NCBI RefSeq assembly: GCF_001039355.2
Contig: NW_019775458.1
Coordinates: forward strand, 380,570 to 444,569
Source: Lingula anatina
Taxonomy: Eukaryota > Brachiopoda > Lingulata > Lingulida > Lingulidae
Direction of reading: 5' to 3'
Length of the DNA stretch: 64,000 nt
Part shown: one piece after another, positions 10,601 through 25,600 of the stretch
How the letters are laid out: every line of letters begins with the position of its first letter
Numbering within the stretch: position 1 is the first letter of the stretch
Position numbers and translations under genes: made by a program
The notes under the pieces: generated by a model
Databases searched by the model: none
Told to the model about the DNA's origin: nothing
What the model saw: only the letters and a program-made list of their open reading frames with translations

Positions 10601-13600
10601 CCTCTGCTTGGATTCTTCCATCTGGGAAAACTTTTTCTTTCCTTTTTTTTTAATGAAGCAACGTTTTCTTTAAATTTAAATGAAACAAGATGGTGGAAGT
10701 AGCTTTACCACACACTTGAAGCAAAATTAAGCATGTAGCGAAAATTTTATAGCTAGCATTGCTAAAAAAAAATCTACTAAGAATTTGCAAATTGAAGACA
10801 TTTCAAAATTTGAAAGACTCAAAACAAGAAGAGGAAGAATATTAAAAGAAAGTGAAGCTGTCACAACAGCAAATTCCCAGACGGATATCTCTTTGACTTA
10901 TTTCTCTGCCCCTAGGTTATCTGTGCTGCTTTTGCTTGTTTATATTTAAATGGCAGAGTCAGGTATTGGATAGATAATTGGTACAATTGGTACAAGGTAA
11001 AGGTATAATCATATGGACCCGTTTCGTAAAAGAACTTCAGTCCCAAACCTGGTCTTAATTTTAGGACCAAAATCTTAATTTTATGACCGAAATTCAGTCT
11101 ACTTCAGTTAAAGTGCAGCAGTCTTCTTAAATAAATCAAGAATTAGTCCGAGACATCAGTCATGTGACATTAGACCGAGTCATGCCTTCTTCATTATAAA
11201 ACAGGTGCAATGCTTTATCTAATTGTACTACCCACAATTTAATCTCGTTTCAAAGACCAGCATTTGTGTTCAATAATTTTGACCAAGTTCTTTTGTGCAA
11301 CGGGCCCCAGGTTTCCTTGAGCTCTGCACAACCCATTGTGTTAGCTGTGCCACCAGAATGTTCCTGGGTGAGACAGAGCACAATGAAACCAATTGGGGGT
11401 GGAGGCGAGGGGGGGAACCTGGTTCTGCCCTTTTTTACAGTGCCAATATCAGAAGTTGGAGTTAGGGCCAGAAGCAACTAGAAGAGGCTGCGGAGGTGTA
11501 ATATAAATGCTGCCGTACCGCATTAATGGCTGTGTCACATACGAAGTTGTAGCTCTGTAAATAGGAAGATAATGTAATAAAGGAGGCAATATTACTAAAT
11601 AACCAAATAATAAACATCAATAAAAATTGGATGGAAAAAGGATAAAAAAAAAAGGTGAAAGAAAAGTAAATTAATGAAGGTCTCCCCTGGTTTGGGAGTA
11701 GCAGGTATGTGGTTTGAATTAATATCTGATTACCATAGCAGCCTAAGTTTGATTGCACTGGATTACTAGCCCTATCTACAACTCTGGCGCCAGGAAGAAA
11801 ATCATTTTCCAAAATTTATATAATTGAAAATCGAAACAAATTGAGGGGCATTTACTGATTCGAAGCAACGCTGGCTCATCAAACAGCTTGTAAAAAAGGA
11901 TTTCAATCATTGTCGATGAATTTTTTTTTTATTAAATATTAATGCAACATGTAATGATTGAAAACTGTGAACAGTAATTTTTCTTTCACGCCAAAACAAA
12001 AAAATAATTGTAAGTTGTAAAACTGAGGACTTAACCAAAAATAAATTAATTTGGAATAATAATTTGGAATAATTTGGAATAATTTGGAAAATTCATTTCC
12101 TAGTCTTGTAAGCCATTCTTTCACTCTCACACATCACACGGTCAGTCAGTGCTTCCTCTATAAGTAAAGAAACCTCTAACCAAAAGGCCTTGAAAGGATT
12201 CCACTGATGATGGTAAAAAATATGCAGTAAAGCCTATCAGTATACAGACACATCAGTGGTTGAAATGTGCAAAAATATTTTCTACTCTTTGACTGTACAG
12301 TTTTCATGTTACTTACACAGCAAGAATATGGCTTAGGTTGCTAACCTGAAATATTATCTATTCAAATGCCTTCTGGATTTCTAATTTTCTTGTTTTTTTT
12401 ACCCAGGAAATGATTTTACAAGAAGGCATAAATACCAGTTTATTTTTGCAGACACACAACCACTTCATGTCTTGAGAAAAACACACACTCTATATTAATA
12501 AATCACTACTATGATATAATCGTAATCTAAGCCTTTTGATACCTTTGATAGTATGCATTGTCGTACCTAGAAATTACACCCAAATAGCGAAAAAATCATA
12601 GGTTGAAATACAAATTACAGGAACATTAAGGCATAAACAGTATGGGAGGTCTACAATACAATATTTCAACATCGTACAAAAATGGAGGATTTATTCTTGC
12701 AAATTTTGTATTAAGCAACGAAGAAGCAAACAAATCTACTGTCTACAGAAATGAAACTTTATGCAGGATCAAATATTTAATATACAACAAGCAATTCTTC
12801 TGATTTCATTGACTAAATTTTTCCAGGTATTTGAAAAGAAAGTATTGCACATGAGGATTCTTTACATCTACTGACACATTCAACATCTCAATTACATGCC
12901 ATTTACACTGAAATCTTCACAATACACCACAGAAACATACTGAGAGAACCTCTGAGTTCTTACTACTAGAATATGATCTCTAAAAAAGCAAGAATACACA
13001 AAAGGAATTGCAAACCTGGAAGATGTTAGGAAAATAAAACTTGAAAGATAGTGTTATCAATGTATAAAAGAAAGAAAGAAAAATTCTAAAATTACAAGGA
13101 AATTAAGCTATATAATGGTAAAGATAAAGGGTAAGTCAAAATATGATAAAGGTTTATCTACTTCATTTTCTAACTTCAAAGTTTTTTTTTATTTCTTCCT
13201 TTGTAATAAACTTCAAAAACACAAATTTATTCAAAAGTGTTGTTAACAAACTTTAAAAATTAAGGCAGAAACAGAAGATTACCAATTTCAGAAGATACTA
13301 ATATCAGAACTTTTTATCTAGCCAGGTTATTCCAGAAATTCTACCATGCAGCATATGCACAAGGGGTTAAGAGTAGTCAAGCAAAAACATCACACAAACA
13401 AGGACAACACTGACCTTATATTTTGCAGGGCTCAATATTACTATAATTTCTATCTAACCACTCTATGATATTTACTTTATTTATAAAACTTTCAAACACC
13501 TCTCTTGTTATAGTTATATCCTACTTTTTCTTGATTTTTTTCATTTTTGATTGTAAAAAATGCAATTTTTGAAGTCAAATGCCTTTTCAAAACTAGTGAA

Positions 13601-16600
13601 TTCTAATATTTCAGTATCACTAACAAAATGTTTTGAGGATATTTCTAAATTCGTTTTGTTTTGCTTTCAAGCATAATTACACACAAAGAATTGTACTTCT
13701 TGATTTCAGAGAGCAAAGTGAAATGTGACTAATATCAAACTAATATCAAGCCCTGCAAATACGGTGTTTACTTTTCTTCGTGCTATTTAAGACAAGAAAC
13801 TACCCATCTTGCATGCAATACAGTGATGTGAATTGATTAAATCATATCATGAACTGACGTAGCTACAGAGAGAGACCCCACCACACCCCACCCCCTGGGT
13901 TTGCAGCCGTCCCCCCAGGAACACAATGATAAATGTGACACAGGGAGACAGGGTCTGTCAAACCGTCATTGTCAACACTAAGCAAGCCCCACATATGACA
14001 CAACATGACACAAAACACATCTGTAACTTTCTGGCAGTGCCACAGATTACACACCACATGTTTGCTGCTTACTGGTCAAAAGTCAACCAATCAAACCTAC
14101 CCTCGTTGATATTCCCCAAAGCCTCCTTCGTGTTGTTCAAATTCTGGACCTCTCAACTGTTCTTTCTCATGGACTGGAAAAAAATGTAAAAAAAATGCAT
14201 TATGCTTAACAACCAAAACTAAGTAATAAATATATTAATATATAAATACAATAAATTTGCTCCTGTAAGTATTTCCTACTATATACTGTAATCTTAAGCC
14301 GACATATTTTAGAACATCAGTCTGTGTGCTTGGTCGTTTCAGATGGTCAGTTTATATCTTTTTATTCTGTATTGTACACAAAACTCACAAAAATTAACAG
14401 TGCAGTTTTACGCATCTCTTCATCATCATCATTATTATCACGATCATCATTTTAATCCATTATTGTTACTATTATCATCATCCCACTAGCACTATACCTG
14501 GATAATTCTCCCCTCTCTTCCTCCTGAGCACACAGACTACTATCAAGATAAGGATGAGGGCCAAGATGGCAATAATCATTCCATAGAACCAGCCTGCTGT
14601 GCCTATATATCCAATAGACATCGCTGAAAAGGAAAGAGCGTACAATTAGCTATTTTGTTTCTTGCTGAAGCTCAATACATCTCCATTTTGGGCAAATGTT
14701 AAGCAGTTTATTTCACTCCTACGTACATATCTCAAATTATTCATGGCCACAAACTTCTTAAAATGCTGGGCTTTGTGATCGTAAACAGGAGAAACAAAAT
14801 CATATAAAAACATTGAAGGAATTTCATTTCATGAATTAAAAAATGTCAAGAAACAGACACAAATGGAGATCAACTCGAAACTTCTTTCAAGGAAATCTTC
14901 ATAGGTCCAACCATGAGAAGGTCACAGATTTGGAGGTGATATTGAAACTCTTTATGTATATCTCAAGACTTCCTTTCCTTCTGACCTACCTGAACCTAAG
15001 GTGTCTATCCCCTTTACATCGCTGGCTGTGCTGTACTGTTTGCTGTTCATGGCCACCAGACGGACCTCGTACGTGGTCCCAGGATCCAGCTTAGAAATAT
15101 TCCTCCACATTCTGTCCGTCTCCGTGAAAGTGTTCATCCACATATTGGTGCCTGAGAGAGAAATATCAAAGTGTGTAAACATATTGAAAATATAGCAATA
15201 TTTATAAAATATAAAATTTAAAAAAAAAATGCTTGATTTCTTTAATGATAGGGTTCCTCTCTCACTGCTATTTATTTTTTAATCAAGACAGTGATACCTT
15301 TACAACATTTCTGAAGTTGCAATACAGGAATGAGAGCAATAAGGATTCTTGAATTAAATTATGGTGACAAAAATATACTAATGAAAATGATCTATTATAA
15401 AGTAATTAAAAAGGTCACCTTACTTAATTTCATTTACTCCTAGTGTTTTATTTTTCAGAGTTACACCTACACATGATTTTAATATCATTTGCCAAGCAGT
15501 TAAACAAGAATGTGAAAAAGAAAATATGCTACGATGGGTACCAAAACAGAGCTTTCGACCACAGCCTAAAAAAATCACTTTCATTCCTCTGTGGTAGTGC
15601 TAACACTCACCAATTTAGCCAAATGCTAAAGCTGGCTTAAATTGGCTAAACAAAAAGGGCTTGATTTGACCAATTTTAGTCAAATTAACACCATTTGGAT
15701 AACAAATTGACAAAAAAGTGGTGTTTTGGCTAAGCGAAAAAAAAACTGCTAGCACCATCCCAGTTCCTGTATGTACCTTCACCATTTCTTAAGTAGTAAA
15801 ACAGGAGCAAAAAGAAACCAATTCTCGAGCCTTTACAATTAATATGGTGATATTTCAATCTCATGGCACCACTCACCTTTCTTCCTGTACTGGACATAGA
15901 AAGCACCCCCAGGGTTCACACTGGCCGGAATGAAGGTCACGTTGATTGGACAGTCCACCACTGATGAGCATGGTCCAGCGACAGCCCTGAAGTCAGGTTT
16001 ACCTGGGCCTAGAGAGTAGAATTTGTATAAAGAAAGGCTGTGCATACATACACTAGGTACTGGATCGTAGACAAAAATGCACTAACAATGGAATAATTTA
16101 CAAGAAAAATATGATAAGTATCATATTTGGAAAAACAGAAAAGGGTATAGAGGTCTTGAAAAAGTGAACCTTTCAGAACAAATCTTAATTTCATCTGAAC
16201 AAATGACCAGAGTTCTATTTAACTTGGCAAGAAAAACAAACTATTGCAAAATATATCTGTTTTGTTTTGAACAATATGAAATATTAAATTACCAAAGTCC
16301 ATAATTAGAAAGGGCAAAAGAGTTTAAAAAAAAAAAATAATAAAAAAAAATGAAAAAAACTTACTTGAAGGCTCCAGAGTAGCTGCATCTAAGAAGTCTT
16401 GTTCACCACGCCCCACATTCGTGCGCGCCCACACATACACCCTGTACCGTGTTGAGGACTTCATTCCTGTGATTGTAGCTGTAAAGCGGTCTCTGGTATC
16501 ATCTGGTCCAATTGTCATTGCAGGTTCTTTGTACTGGATGGCTCCCAGGGACAGCCCAGTGACTGGAAGAAAATTAATAGTAAATGTCATAAGGTTCAGA

Positions 16601-19600
16601 ATGCAAACAGTGCTTAATATTTCTAAATGAAATTTTCTAAAATATACCTTGAAGTTCTTAGTAACCAAACTCCCTACCCTATTCCTGTACCCCCACCCAC
16701 TGGATATATACCAAAACTTCCTCTGATTGTAATTTCTCAAATGGCCGATACTGAAAGTTCCTCTGTTCCAGTCCTTTTATGGGGATATTAAAACTTCCCC
16801 CTGCACCTACCTGTCCTGTAGCCAATGTCATAGCCTGTGATCTGGCCATTGGGTTCAGCAGGCTTGTTCCACTGAAGCTTAATGTGGTTTGGACCAACAA
16901 GAACAAACTGGAAGTTCTGCACAGGACCTGGCACTGGAAACAAAAACAAAGGGAAAAAACCCATTAAGATATAACCCCATAATAATCATTTTAAATATCT
17001 GAACACCATTCAGAACCACTAGACTCAACTAACATTAAAAAGGGCTAAAGTATATATTATATACAATTTTTGGAAAAAAAATCACATTAAAGATAAGATT
17101 TTTTAGACATAAATTCTGCTACTGTCTGTTAGCTAATTCTAAACTTTTAAATAAAATCGAAATGCTTGTTTAGTAGTTTGACTATGTCTTAAACATGAAA
17201 AAACATTTAATCCATTTTGAAGTACTCGCAAATAAGCATAAATAACATTTTTAATCACCTCCCTCTGGCGTCTGTATAATGATCTTATTGCTGGGTGGCC
17301 CTGCATACTTCTTATTAATCACACGAACTTGGGCGACGATACGCTGTGAGGAAGGCAAGTTACTTATCGTGGCCTCCATCTTGGGAGGCGTCTGCCGTTT
17401 GGTGCGTATCTTGTCGACCCAGTTCCTCCCCTCCAGAGCGAGATCTCGCGTGTAGATGTACTCGGTTCTCATTCCCTGCTCTCCCTCCTCCTCCAGCCAG
17501 AACTGAATCTAGAGACACACACAAGAAATCATAAAGTCAATCATTTCTATTGAGATTTAAAATGTTTTTTTTTCCCTTCTTATGAGGCACGACATTTCAA
17601 ACCTTCATTTAAAACCTTTATCAAGAACAGAATCTTTATTTTCACTGTCTTAACTCAAAAATTGTATCAGTGCTATATCCAATGCATCCCATCCCCCTGA
17701 AATGTTCTCATTTACTGACAGCCAGAAGCTCATCACTTCCTAGTTTTGTTCAGTTCAATATCACACAATAAATTATTAAATAATTTTAAAACTCCATCCT
17801 TTACAGTTTTTAAAAGTAAATGCTTCCATATACAAAACATCCAGCCAAAGACAACAATACCAAGCAAGATCACACATACCTGGTAGCCTCTCATGAAGCC
17901 TCTAATCTGGTCACTCTCAGGGTCCACAGCGTCCCATATAAAACTGGCCTTGTTGGACGTGACAGCAACATTGGGGTTCAACATGAAGTTGGTTGGGGCC
18001 ACCAGTGGTGCTGGAAGACGAGGGAGTGACATTATGAGCATTATATAAAAAGTGATGTGGGCGAGTGTGCCAATTGTACCACATTATATAAGGTGTGTGT
18101 GTGTGTATGTATGTATGTGTGTGTGTGCGTGTGTGCATGCGTGTGTGCATGTGTGTAAGAGAGCAAATGTCAAATAGTAAAGAGAAATTCAAAATAAAGA
18201 AAGAAAAATCTGACTGACACCTCAAACATAATTTGAAAATAATTATGAATATTATATCCTACATGTATCATGATGCAAGAAAATGAAATCGAGAGCCCAC
18301 AAAAATGCTTCTGCCATCCACTTACTGCTCTCTCCAGAAAACCCAACAATAGCCGGCTCATCAGGAGCAGCAGACATGGAATTTATCGCCTGCACTTTGA
18401 TGGCGTATGGAGTATAGAAGGGCGTGTTCTCAATCCTGAGCTCTCTTTGGGTCCAGTCATCGATCCTCACACTCTTTATAATGTCATTGGGAATGTCCAG
18501 TCTGTAGTATGTGATCAGGTAGTGGAATCCCTGTCCATTGTGTTCCACTGGGGCCATGGGCTGAAAACAGAGCGGGAATTATTATTAAAGACTATATTGA
18601 CTATATTTCTATAATAAATAACATTTCAATTCTTTCATTTGTAGTGAGCATGATATAAATCCTTCAGATGGACACAGCTATTCTGTAGCATTAAATAACA
18701 ACAGCTGAAAGCTATACTAGACATTAAACTGATATATAATTAGTTGATGTGATCAATTATATATTCTAGTTGTAATACATTGTACAAGGGACCTGGTTTT
18801 ACAAACTGCCTTTGGTTCTTGGGCTAAGCTTAGCTAAAACTGGTATCTGACACACTTTTATGTGGGTTTCTGTGGGAAATTTATAACTCGAATCAAGTCA
18901 ATCACAATTTGCTTAAGGGATCTGGTTTAAAAAAATATAACTTAAACGTCTTTTCAAATTCTATGTGAAATGCAAATAAGCCTGCTACTTTTTCAGCCCA
19001 AAAACAGTCTTCCATTAAAACTTGTGAACATCAGTCTTCATTGTATTCCTCACCGTCCATCTGATGTGCAACTGATCCCACTCTGTGTTCCACGTCTCCA
19101 CGTTCTCGGGGTTATGAGAGGGCGCCGCGGGCGGGGTCGTGCACACCTGCTTCGAATGCGTACTGGGCAGGCTCCAGCCAATACGATTCTGGGCGAGAAC
19201 ACGGAAGGTGTAGTTGACATAGGGCGAGAGAGGAAGGTACTGCTGACTGTTCGCAGCGCTGACGGTCCTGATCTCCACCCAGGTGGCTGGCGTGAAGGTG
19301 GTATTGTACTCAATACGGTACTTGAGAATCTGGGCGTAATTGTCAGAGCCAGCGCTCCAGGACACTCGAGCTTGCTGCGTGCCACATTCCATGATTGTTA
19401 CGACTTTTGGAGGTTCGGGACGACCTAGAACACACAAAAAATGAATGGTAATATGCATTGGAAAATGTTATAAAAGACTTAGGCTAAGGTTGAAGTAACA
19501 GAACAACAGCTTGTGATTAAAGAGTTTTAACATACTGCTGCTTCAAGCCCCTGGGGTCTCAAACAACAACAGCTGGGGTGTACTGAGCCACTTTACAAAC

Positions 19601-22600
19601 TTGATCTGGCCAGCTGCAGAAAGCATTAGGATTAAGTCAACATGTCTGATTTTCCTGGTCATTTTCAATCAAACACTAATGACAAGTAGGCACAGGTGGA
19701 AAAATTGAAAATAAGAGTAGCTGGCCTGCATTAGCGAAGAAACAACCACCTACCTTGTACCACCAAGGTAGCAGTATGATTGGACTGATCATTCTCCAAG
19801 CCATTCTTCGCCACACAAGTGTACTTCCCAGAGTCCAGCAGATTCACATCACTGATGATCAAGGAATTGTCCATGTAGTTCTCGTACAACCTCTGCGCCT
19901 GGTTCAGGTTGATTCTCTCGCTGTCTTTGAGCCAGTACATCTCCAGCTTGCTCATCTTCTCAGGATCTGTCCTGGCAGTGCAGACAAACTTCACGTTGCT
20001 GCCGAGTTCCACCATTTGGTCCTGGGGCACCGTAAGGAGGGTGGTGGGAGCTGGAAGTGAAAAAATATTTAATTTTTCTAATAATAACTTTTAATATGCT
20101 AAAAGCCTTAAACTTATCATAGATGTTCTCTGGACAGGGTATATCAAAAGTCTATGACAACGGAGCCCAAATGACTGCTGACTGCTTTGTTATAGACTGA
20201 TAATTCATCAAAATTTTAATTTAATTAAAAAAGTTTAATGATGTCACATGTAATGAGACAAATCAATCAGGAGTGAGCTTGTGCAAGAGGCTGGCCACCT
20301 ACCTCTGACAACCAGACGCCCATCTCTGAAGCCACTGCCAAATTTGTTGGAGGCGTGACAGGCGTACTCTCCCCCATCAGATGACTGCACATTCTGGAAA
20401 CCAAAAGAACGGAATTTTCACACATTAAAATGGAAAAAAAAAAAGACCAATCAAAACTTGATGGGCACTTAAGGCAACCAGTGAAAGAGTGCATCCAAAA
20501 AGGTAAGTAATGTAACATAAAATATTCTATTTGTCAAAATAACTCTGCATACTGCAATACAATCTCCTTACCAAGAGTTACTTCTCTTATTCCCCCTCAG
20601 TTTTACCTTAATTTCCAAGTCTCCACTTGGATGTATAGTATACTTGGCACCGCCGCTGACATCTACTCCATTCCGCGTCCATGATATCCTAGGTTTGGGG
20701 GCACCAAACACCTGACACGGGATGATGGTGGACTTGTCTGCTGGGACCTCCTGGATCAGAGGTGGCGGACGCAGGAAGGATGGCTCCTCAGCTGAAACAG
20801 ATATACATACATACATACATACATACAGGGAGAGAGAGAGAGGGAGGGAGGGGGGAGGGCAATTACCAATCAGAAGAGAAATTCCAAATAAATAAAGAAA
20901 ACTTAATTATTCCCACATATTTAATGACAGTCACTACCTTTTAGTTTCAGAAGTAAACAGGATAACTTCCATGATTTAGTTGTGTTATTTAGCTAAAAAA
21001 AGAGGCTCATTTTTCAGCCATCTATCACTTTTTCATCAAAATTTAAGATTAAATTTCTTTTAACAGTTCTTCATGGGACTGCTTACCTAAGACATTGAGG
21101 TAGGCATCCCCATAGACATAGCCATCTTGGAACTTGTTTGTAGCATTACACTGTACAACAAGAGTGTCAGACTTAGTCAAGTTCTTGAAGATGATTTTAT
21201 CTTGTCCAACCTGCAGCCTTGGGTTATTTACATCTGAAAGTAAAAGAGAGATTTTATCCAAAAGATATGATCACCAAGAAGACAATGTCAAACTCCTAAA
21301 CAAAAGGAAGTTCTTGATGCTATAGACATTATAATTATGATAAATATAATAAAATTAATACATTATATCTACACTTCAATCATGGGCCTTTAACAAAAAC
21401 ATGATTCACATTAAATACTTGATCATATTATAAACACATTTCATATTGCATACTGTTAATGAAGCTAATCTTTATGAATCAACATAATCATAATACTATA
21501 TACGTCTATAACAACGACATTCCTTTATTTAGAAACTCCTGTATAGGAGTCCCCTTTGCAAGTACCACTCTGTAAGCAGAAGAGTAACTTCTCTCCCTAT
21601 TATATAAATATATTAAGATAATATTATGAAGCCTATATTTTTTTATATTTTTATATTTTATTTCTATATTTTTTTTTCAGATTGCATATCCCACTTACTC
21701 TCAATTGGTACTCCATTAATAAACATGGAAACTCTTGGGGCAGGTATTCCCTCAGCACGGCAAAAAAATTCAGCGTCTTCCTCCTCTGCCGCATTCACAT
21801 CCATTGGCTCGTTAATCCAGTAAGGAGTGGCTGTAGAGGAACAATTGAACAAATTAGATGCAATATATTCATCTATCTACATATTCCTAAATATAATTTT
21901 TATGAACGGGAGAGAAAGTCGAACTCGGTAAAAGCAAGACATTCTTTATGTATTTATTAAATATCATATAAATTTTATGAAATTATTAAATAAATTCTAT
22001 TATATAATAGTTGTCCTATACTAATAAACTCACACTCCACTGTAACCCTAAAAATACTGTTAACCGGCACATCAGATTCACTGTTTGTGGCTTCACAAGA
22101 ATACGTCCCTTCGTCCTCAAATGTTGCTGGCTGAATCCATATCTCTTGACCATCGCTGACCAGTCTGTGTCTAGGGGACAGTGGACGTCCATCTGTCCGC
22201 CTCCAGATAATCCTGGGTGTGGGACTGCAGAATATGATGAGCAAATTTTAGGGATCGGTAATAAATATTGAAGGGGAACTAGGCGAGTTCCTTATTACAA
22301 GAAGTTGTAATTCAAATTTTAAAATATATAAAGTCAAAATGATAATAATAATAACACTAAGAAATATTAACAGAGAAATACTGGAAATGCAGAGAAAATG
22401 ACATAAGATTGGTTAAGTTCTTCAATACAAACAAATAAAATTAATTTTAAAATGTTAAGTCAAAAAATCAACACACAGATTATCTTTCCGACATCTGTCT
22501 AGTATGTAGGAGGGAGTACCAAATCACTTACTATCCGCCAAATATGCACTTGATTGCAATTCTCCCTCCACGGAGTGCCGAGACTTCGTATGGCGTCGCG

Positions 22601-25600
22601 TACAGGGAATGCGGCCTGGTACGCACTATGGACTGCATGGCTGAGAGAAAAATGAACACGTGCGAGTGTAAACTGGTGGTTTTATATTTTAAAACAGAAA
22701 GTTCAGCTTTCAGAGGCCTTTTTCACAAAAAGAACTCCAGACCAAAACAACATTGGCCAACTTTTTAGACCAAAATTTTCATCTACATCAATTCAGGATA
22801 AACGTGCGGTGGCTCAAGATGATGGAGCAACTACTGGTCTCAAACATAAGCCTGGATATTTCTTGTTATAAAACATGCACCCTACCTCATTAAATTGAAC
22901 TGCTACTGTCTAAGTAGGGTTAAAGTAGACTAAAATTTGGGTCTTTAAGCTTAGACCCAACTTTTTGACTAAAGTTCATTTGTGAAACACCCTCCAGAAT
23001 CTTACTGTAATGGTAGCATGACAGACATATTTTAAATATAAACAGGCCTGTAAAGTCACAGCCACAATTCTATGTAGCCGACTAAGTTACATCCCTGCCA
23101 AAGAAGGACCACCTTTTTTGGTATCAAAATTGCAGATTGATTCTTTGCAGACTTAATTTTCAAAATAAGTAATTGATTTATTTATCTTTACATATATCTA
23201 TTTATTGATTATTGATTTATTTATCTATTTATTTATATTCACTTACATCCCTGTGGATAGATCACAGCATCTTCCCCCTCTACAGTGGCACTGAGACGAC
23301 TGTTGTATGCCACACAGCGGTAAATGTTTCCATTCTGTTGATCCTCTGGCAGAATATTGGCAAAGTAAAGGTTACCTGCAAGATAAAACAGTCAGAATAT
23401 AGGTTATGTATAAGACATGGCAATCAGAATTATAAAACTAAAATTAGTCTTAGTGTTTACACATCAATAATGCATGTGTTTACATAAATAATAATCAGTA
23501 GTAACTTCAATATTTTAAAAGATCTTAAAGGATAATGGAAATTGAAAGAATGTTAAGACATTTTAATTCATTTCCTCACCATCATAATCTATGGAAACTC
23601 TTCCGTCTAGTTTTAGGGGTATTTTATTGACGTTCCAGTAGATCTCAGCATCTGGGTTACTGGTAGGTGGGCTACATGTCAATTTCAAGGAGGCACCAAC
23701 TATGGGACGATGTACAGTTGGCACGGTAACGGGCGGAAACTGCTCCAAAACTGACAATTGAAACAACAAATATTAATGAAGGCACCAAATTATCTAAAAT
23801 TCAGAATAAAAAAATTCCATCAGAAATATCTATACATAATTTATATGCACTTTCTAAAATAATGGATTAACACAGAAACTTCCTTTGATTTTTCCCCCCC
23901 TATAATTTATATTCTTTATCATTCATTCATTCATTCACCAACCACAGGGAAAAAAAGGCATCTGCATCAAGGGAGACATACACATGTGTACTTTACAAGC
24001 ATTGGATTTTAACATAAACTGATAATGAACTAAAGCTCTCATCAATTATGCAGACATGGTAGTAAATTTGTGCACTAGAGAATATTTCCCTACTTCCCAG
24101 TGGCCCATGTCTCATAAAGAGATCATTTTCTCAACTCTTTTCACAAGGCCACTGGTGTGATAGAAGCATTCGCTGTTTTCAAGGATGAGACTGCCATTTA
24201 GTGCATAAGTCTGAAAATAGGGCGTGGGGTCCAGGGGTCCTTCTGCAGCGATCTCTAAATTGATATTTTTTGGTCCCAAAAAGTCTGAAATCTGACTTTT
24301 GTCGAAAAAATCTCATTACTACACATTAAATTACAGCAACTTTCCATTGGCAAAAAAAAAAAGCACTGTTCTTATTTTTTTATGTATCATTTAGAAACAC
24401 CAAAAACATGATTGAAAAAGCTTTTTAAAAAGTCTCATGGAACATGACAATTCAATTCTACAAAACAGCAAGCATAAATACTTCAAGCTGGATTATCCTT
24501 TTTCCACATTTTCAGTCCATTTCCCTCTCTGCTCTTTAAAAGTTTTATAATCCCTGCATTAAATAAATGTTATTCATCTAATGAGCCAATTCAGCTAATC
24601 CAGCAATAAGTCATGTTTCTTGCCTGTTAAGCAGCACGTTTCTCCTAATCCAAACTATTGTCATAAAATCCCAAGTAACACCTGGTTACATAAGTAAAAT
24701 CAGAAACCACTCTCATTACGCTGTGTCATTGTAAACAGATTTACGCTAGAACTCATCATTCAGTCTCTCACAAAGGTCTATCCTTTGGAAAAACCCTTAA
24801 TTAGGTGGTCCGACATCTTCGGACTCTGGTCGAGCTGTTAAGAGAGGCACAGATTTGAGGCAATTTCTTTCGATCCAACTGTTTGCAATTGTAAAAAGAT
24901 TAGACATTAAATCTTCCCTGTCAGTTGGTGGCACTCATCATTTGGAACAGCAGTAAAATGGTTTTATGGTAATTTTCAAACACCCAATTTTTCTAAATTC
25001 ACTTTTTCAAATTTTATCATTTTTTGACAATGATGAAATTCACTTTCTGACACAAAGTCACACAACTTTTTCAAGACTTTTAAATAAACATTTTAAGTAT
25101 TATAGTCAAACAAAATACTCTCCTTTGCTTGGGAGGGGGGATGTGCAGTGCATGTTTAAATTTATAAAGCATTTACAGTACTCCGTCTTTCTCATACAAC
25201 AATGAAAATAAAGGAATTTCTATTTCTCTCCCTTTCCCATTGTAGAGGTATTAAATTTAAATGAGTCATTGCACCTCACCTGTGGGGCCTTAACTCCAGG
25301 GGAGCCTAATTAGCGGTAGAAACTTAGCATTCTCCCATGAGTAAATACATCCTCTGATCAATATCCCTCCTTCCGATCAATATCCCTCTACTTTTTACTA
25401 TTTTAATTTTTAATTTTGAAATTAATGAGTGAATGTTGAAACACTTTTAATACTTCTCTCTGAACAAAATCTCTGACTCTCTCTCATCAATTTTTTACAA
25501 GTATATAACAAAAGCTAACATTTCTCCATAACCACCAGCCTTTCCAAACTACATCTCAATTTTTTTTTTCTTTCAGTGGAAAAATTCTGACCCAAAGCCC

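Larger units (their letters stand above)
6871..14100 (-). other. Nrg: Last intron of neuroglian (7.2 kb, inflated by an assembly duplication)
   Basis: It holds a (TA)n/T-tract/G-tract at 7544-7634, two copies of a 1752-bp block around the N at 10225, and a MITE inside each block. Removing one copy leaves about 5.5 kb. I see no additional exon with good splice sites and coding character, although alternative tail exons are common in this gene family. Confidence 0.6.

Noticed and set aside
18785-18920. Sequence resembling the GGRCCC-type MITE end (GGGACCTGGTTTTACAAACT)
   Set aside because: Only one end could be matched, with no inverted partner at a sensible distance.
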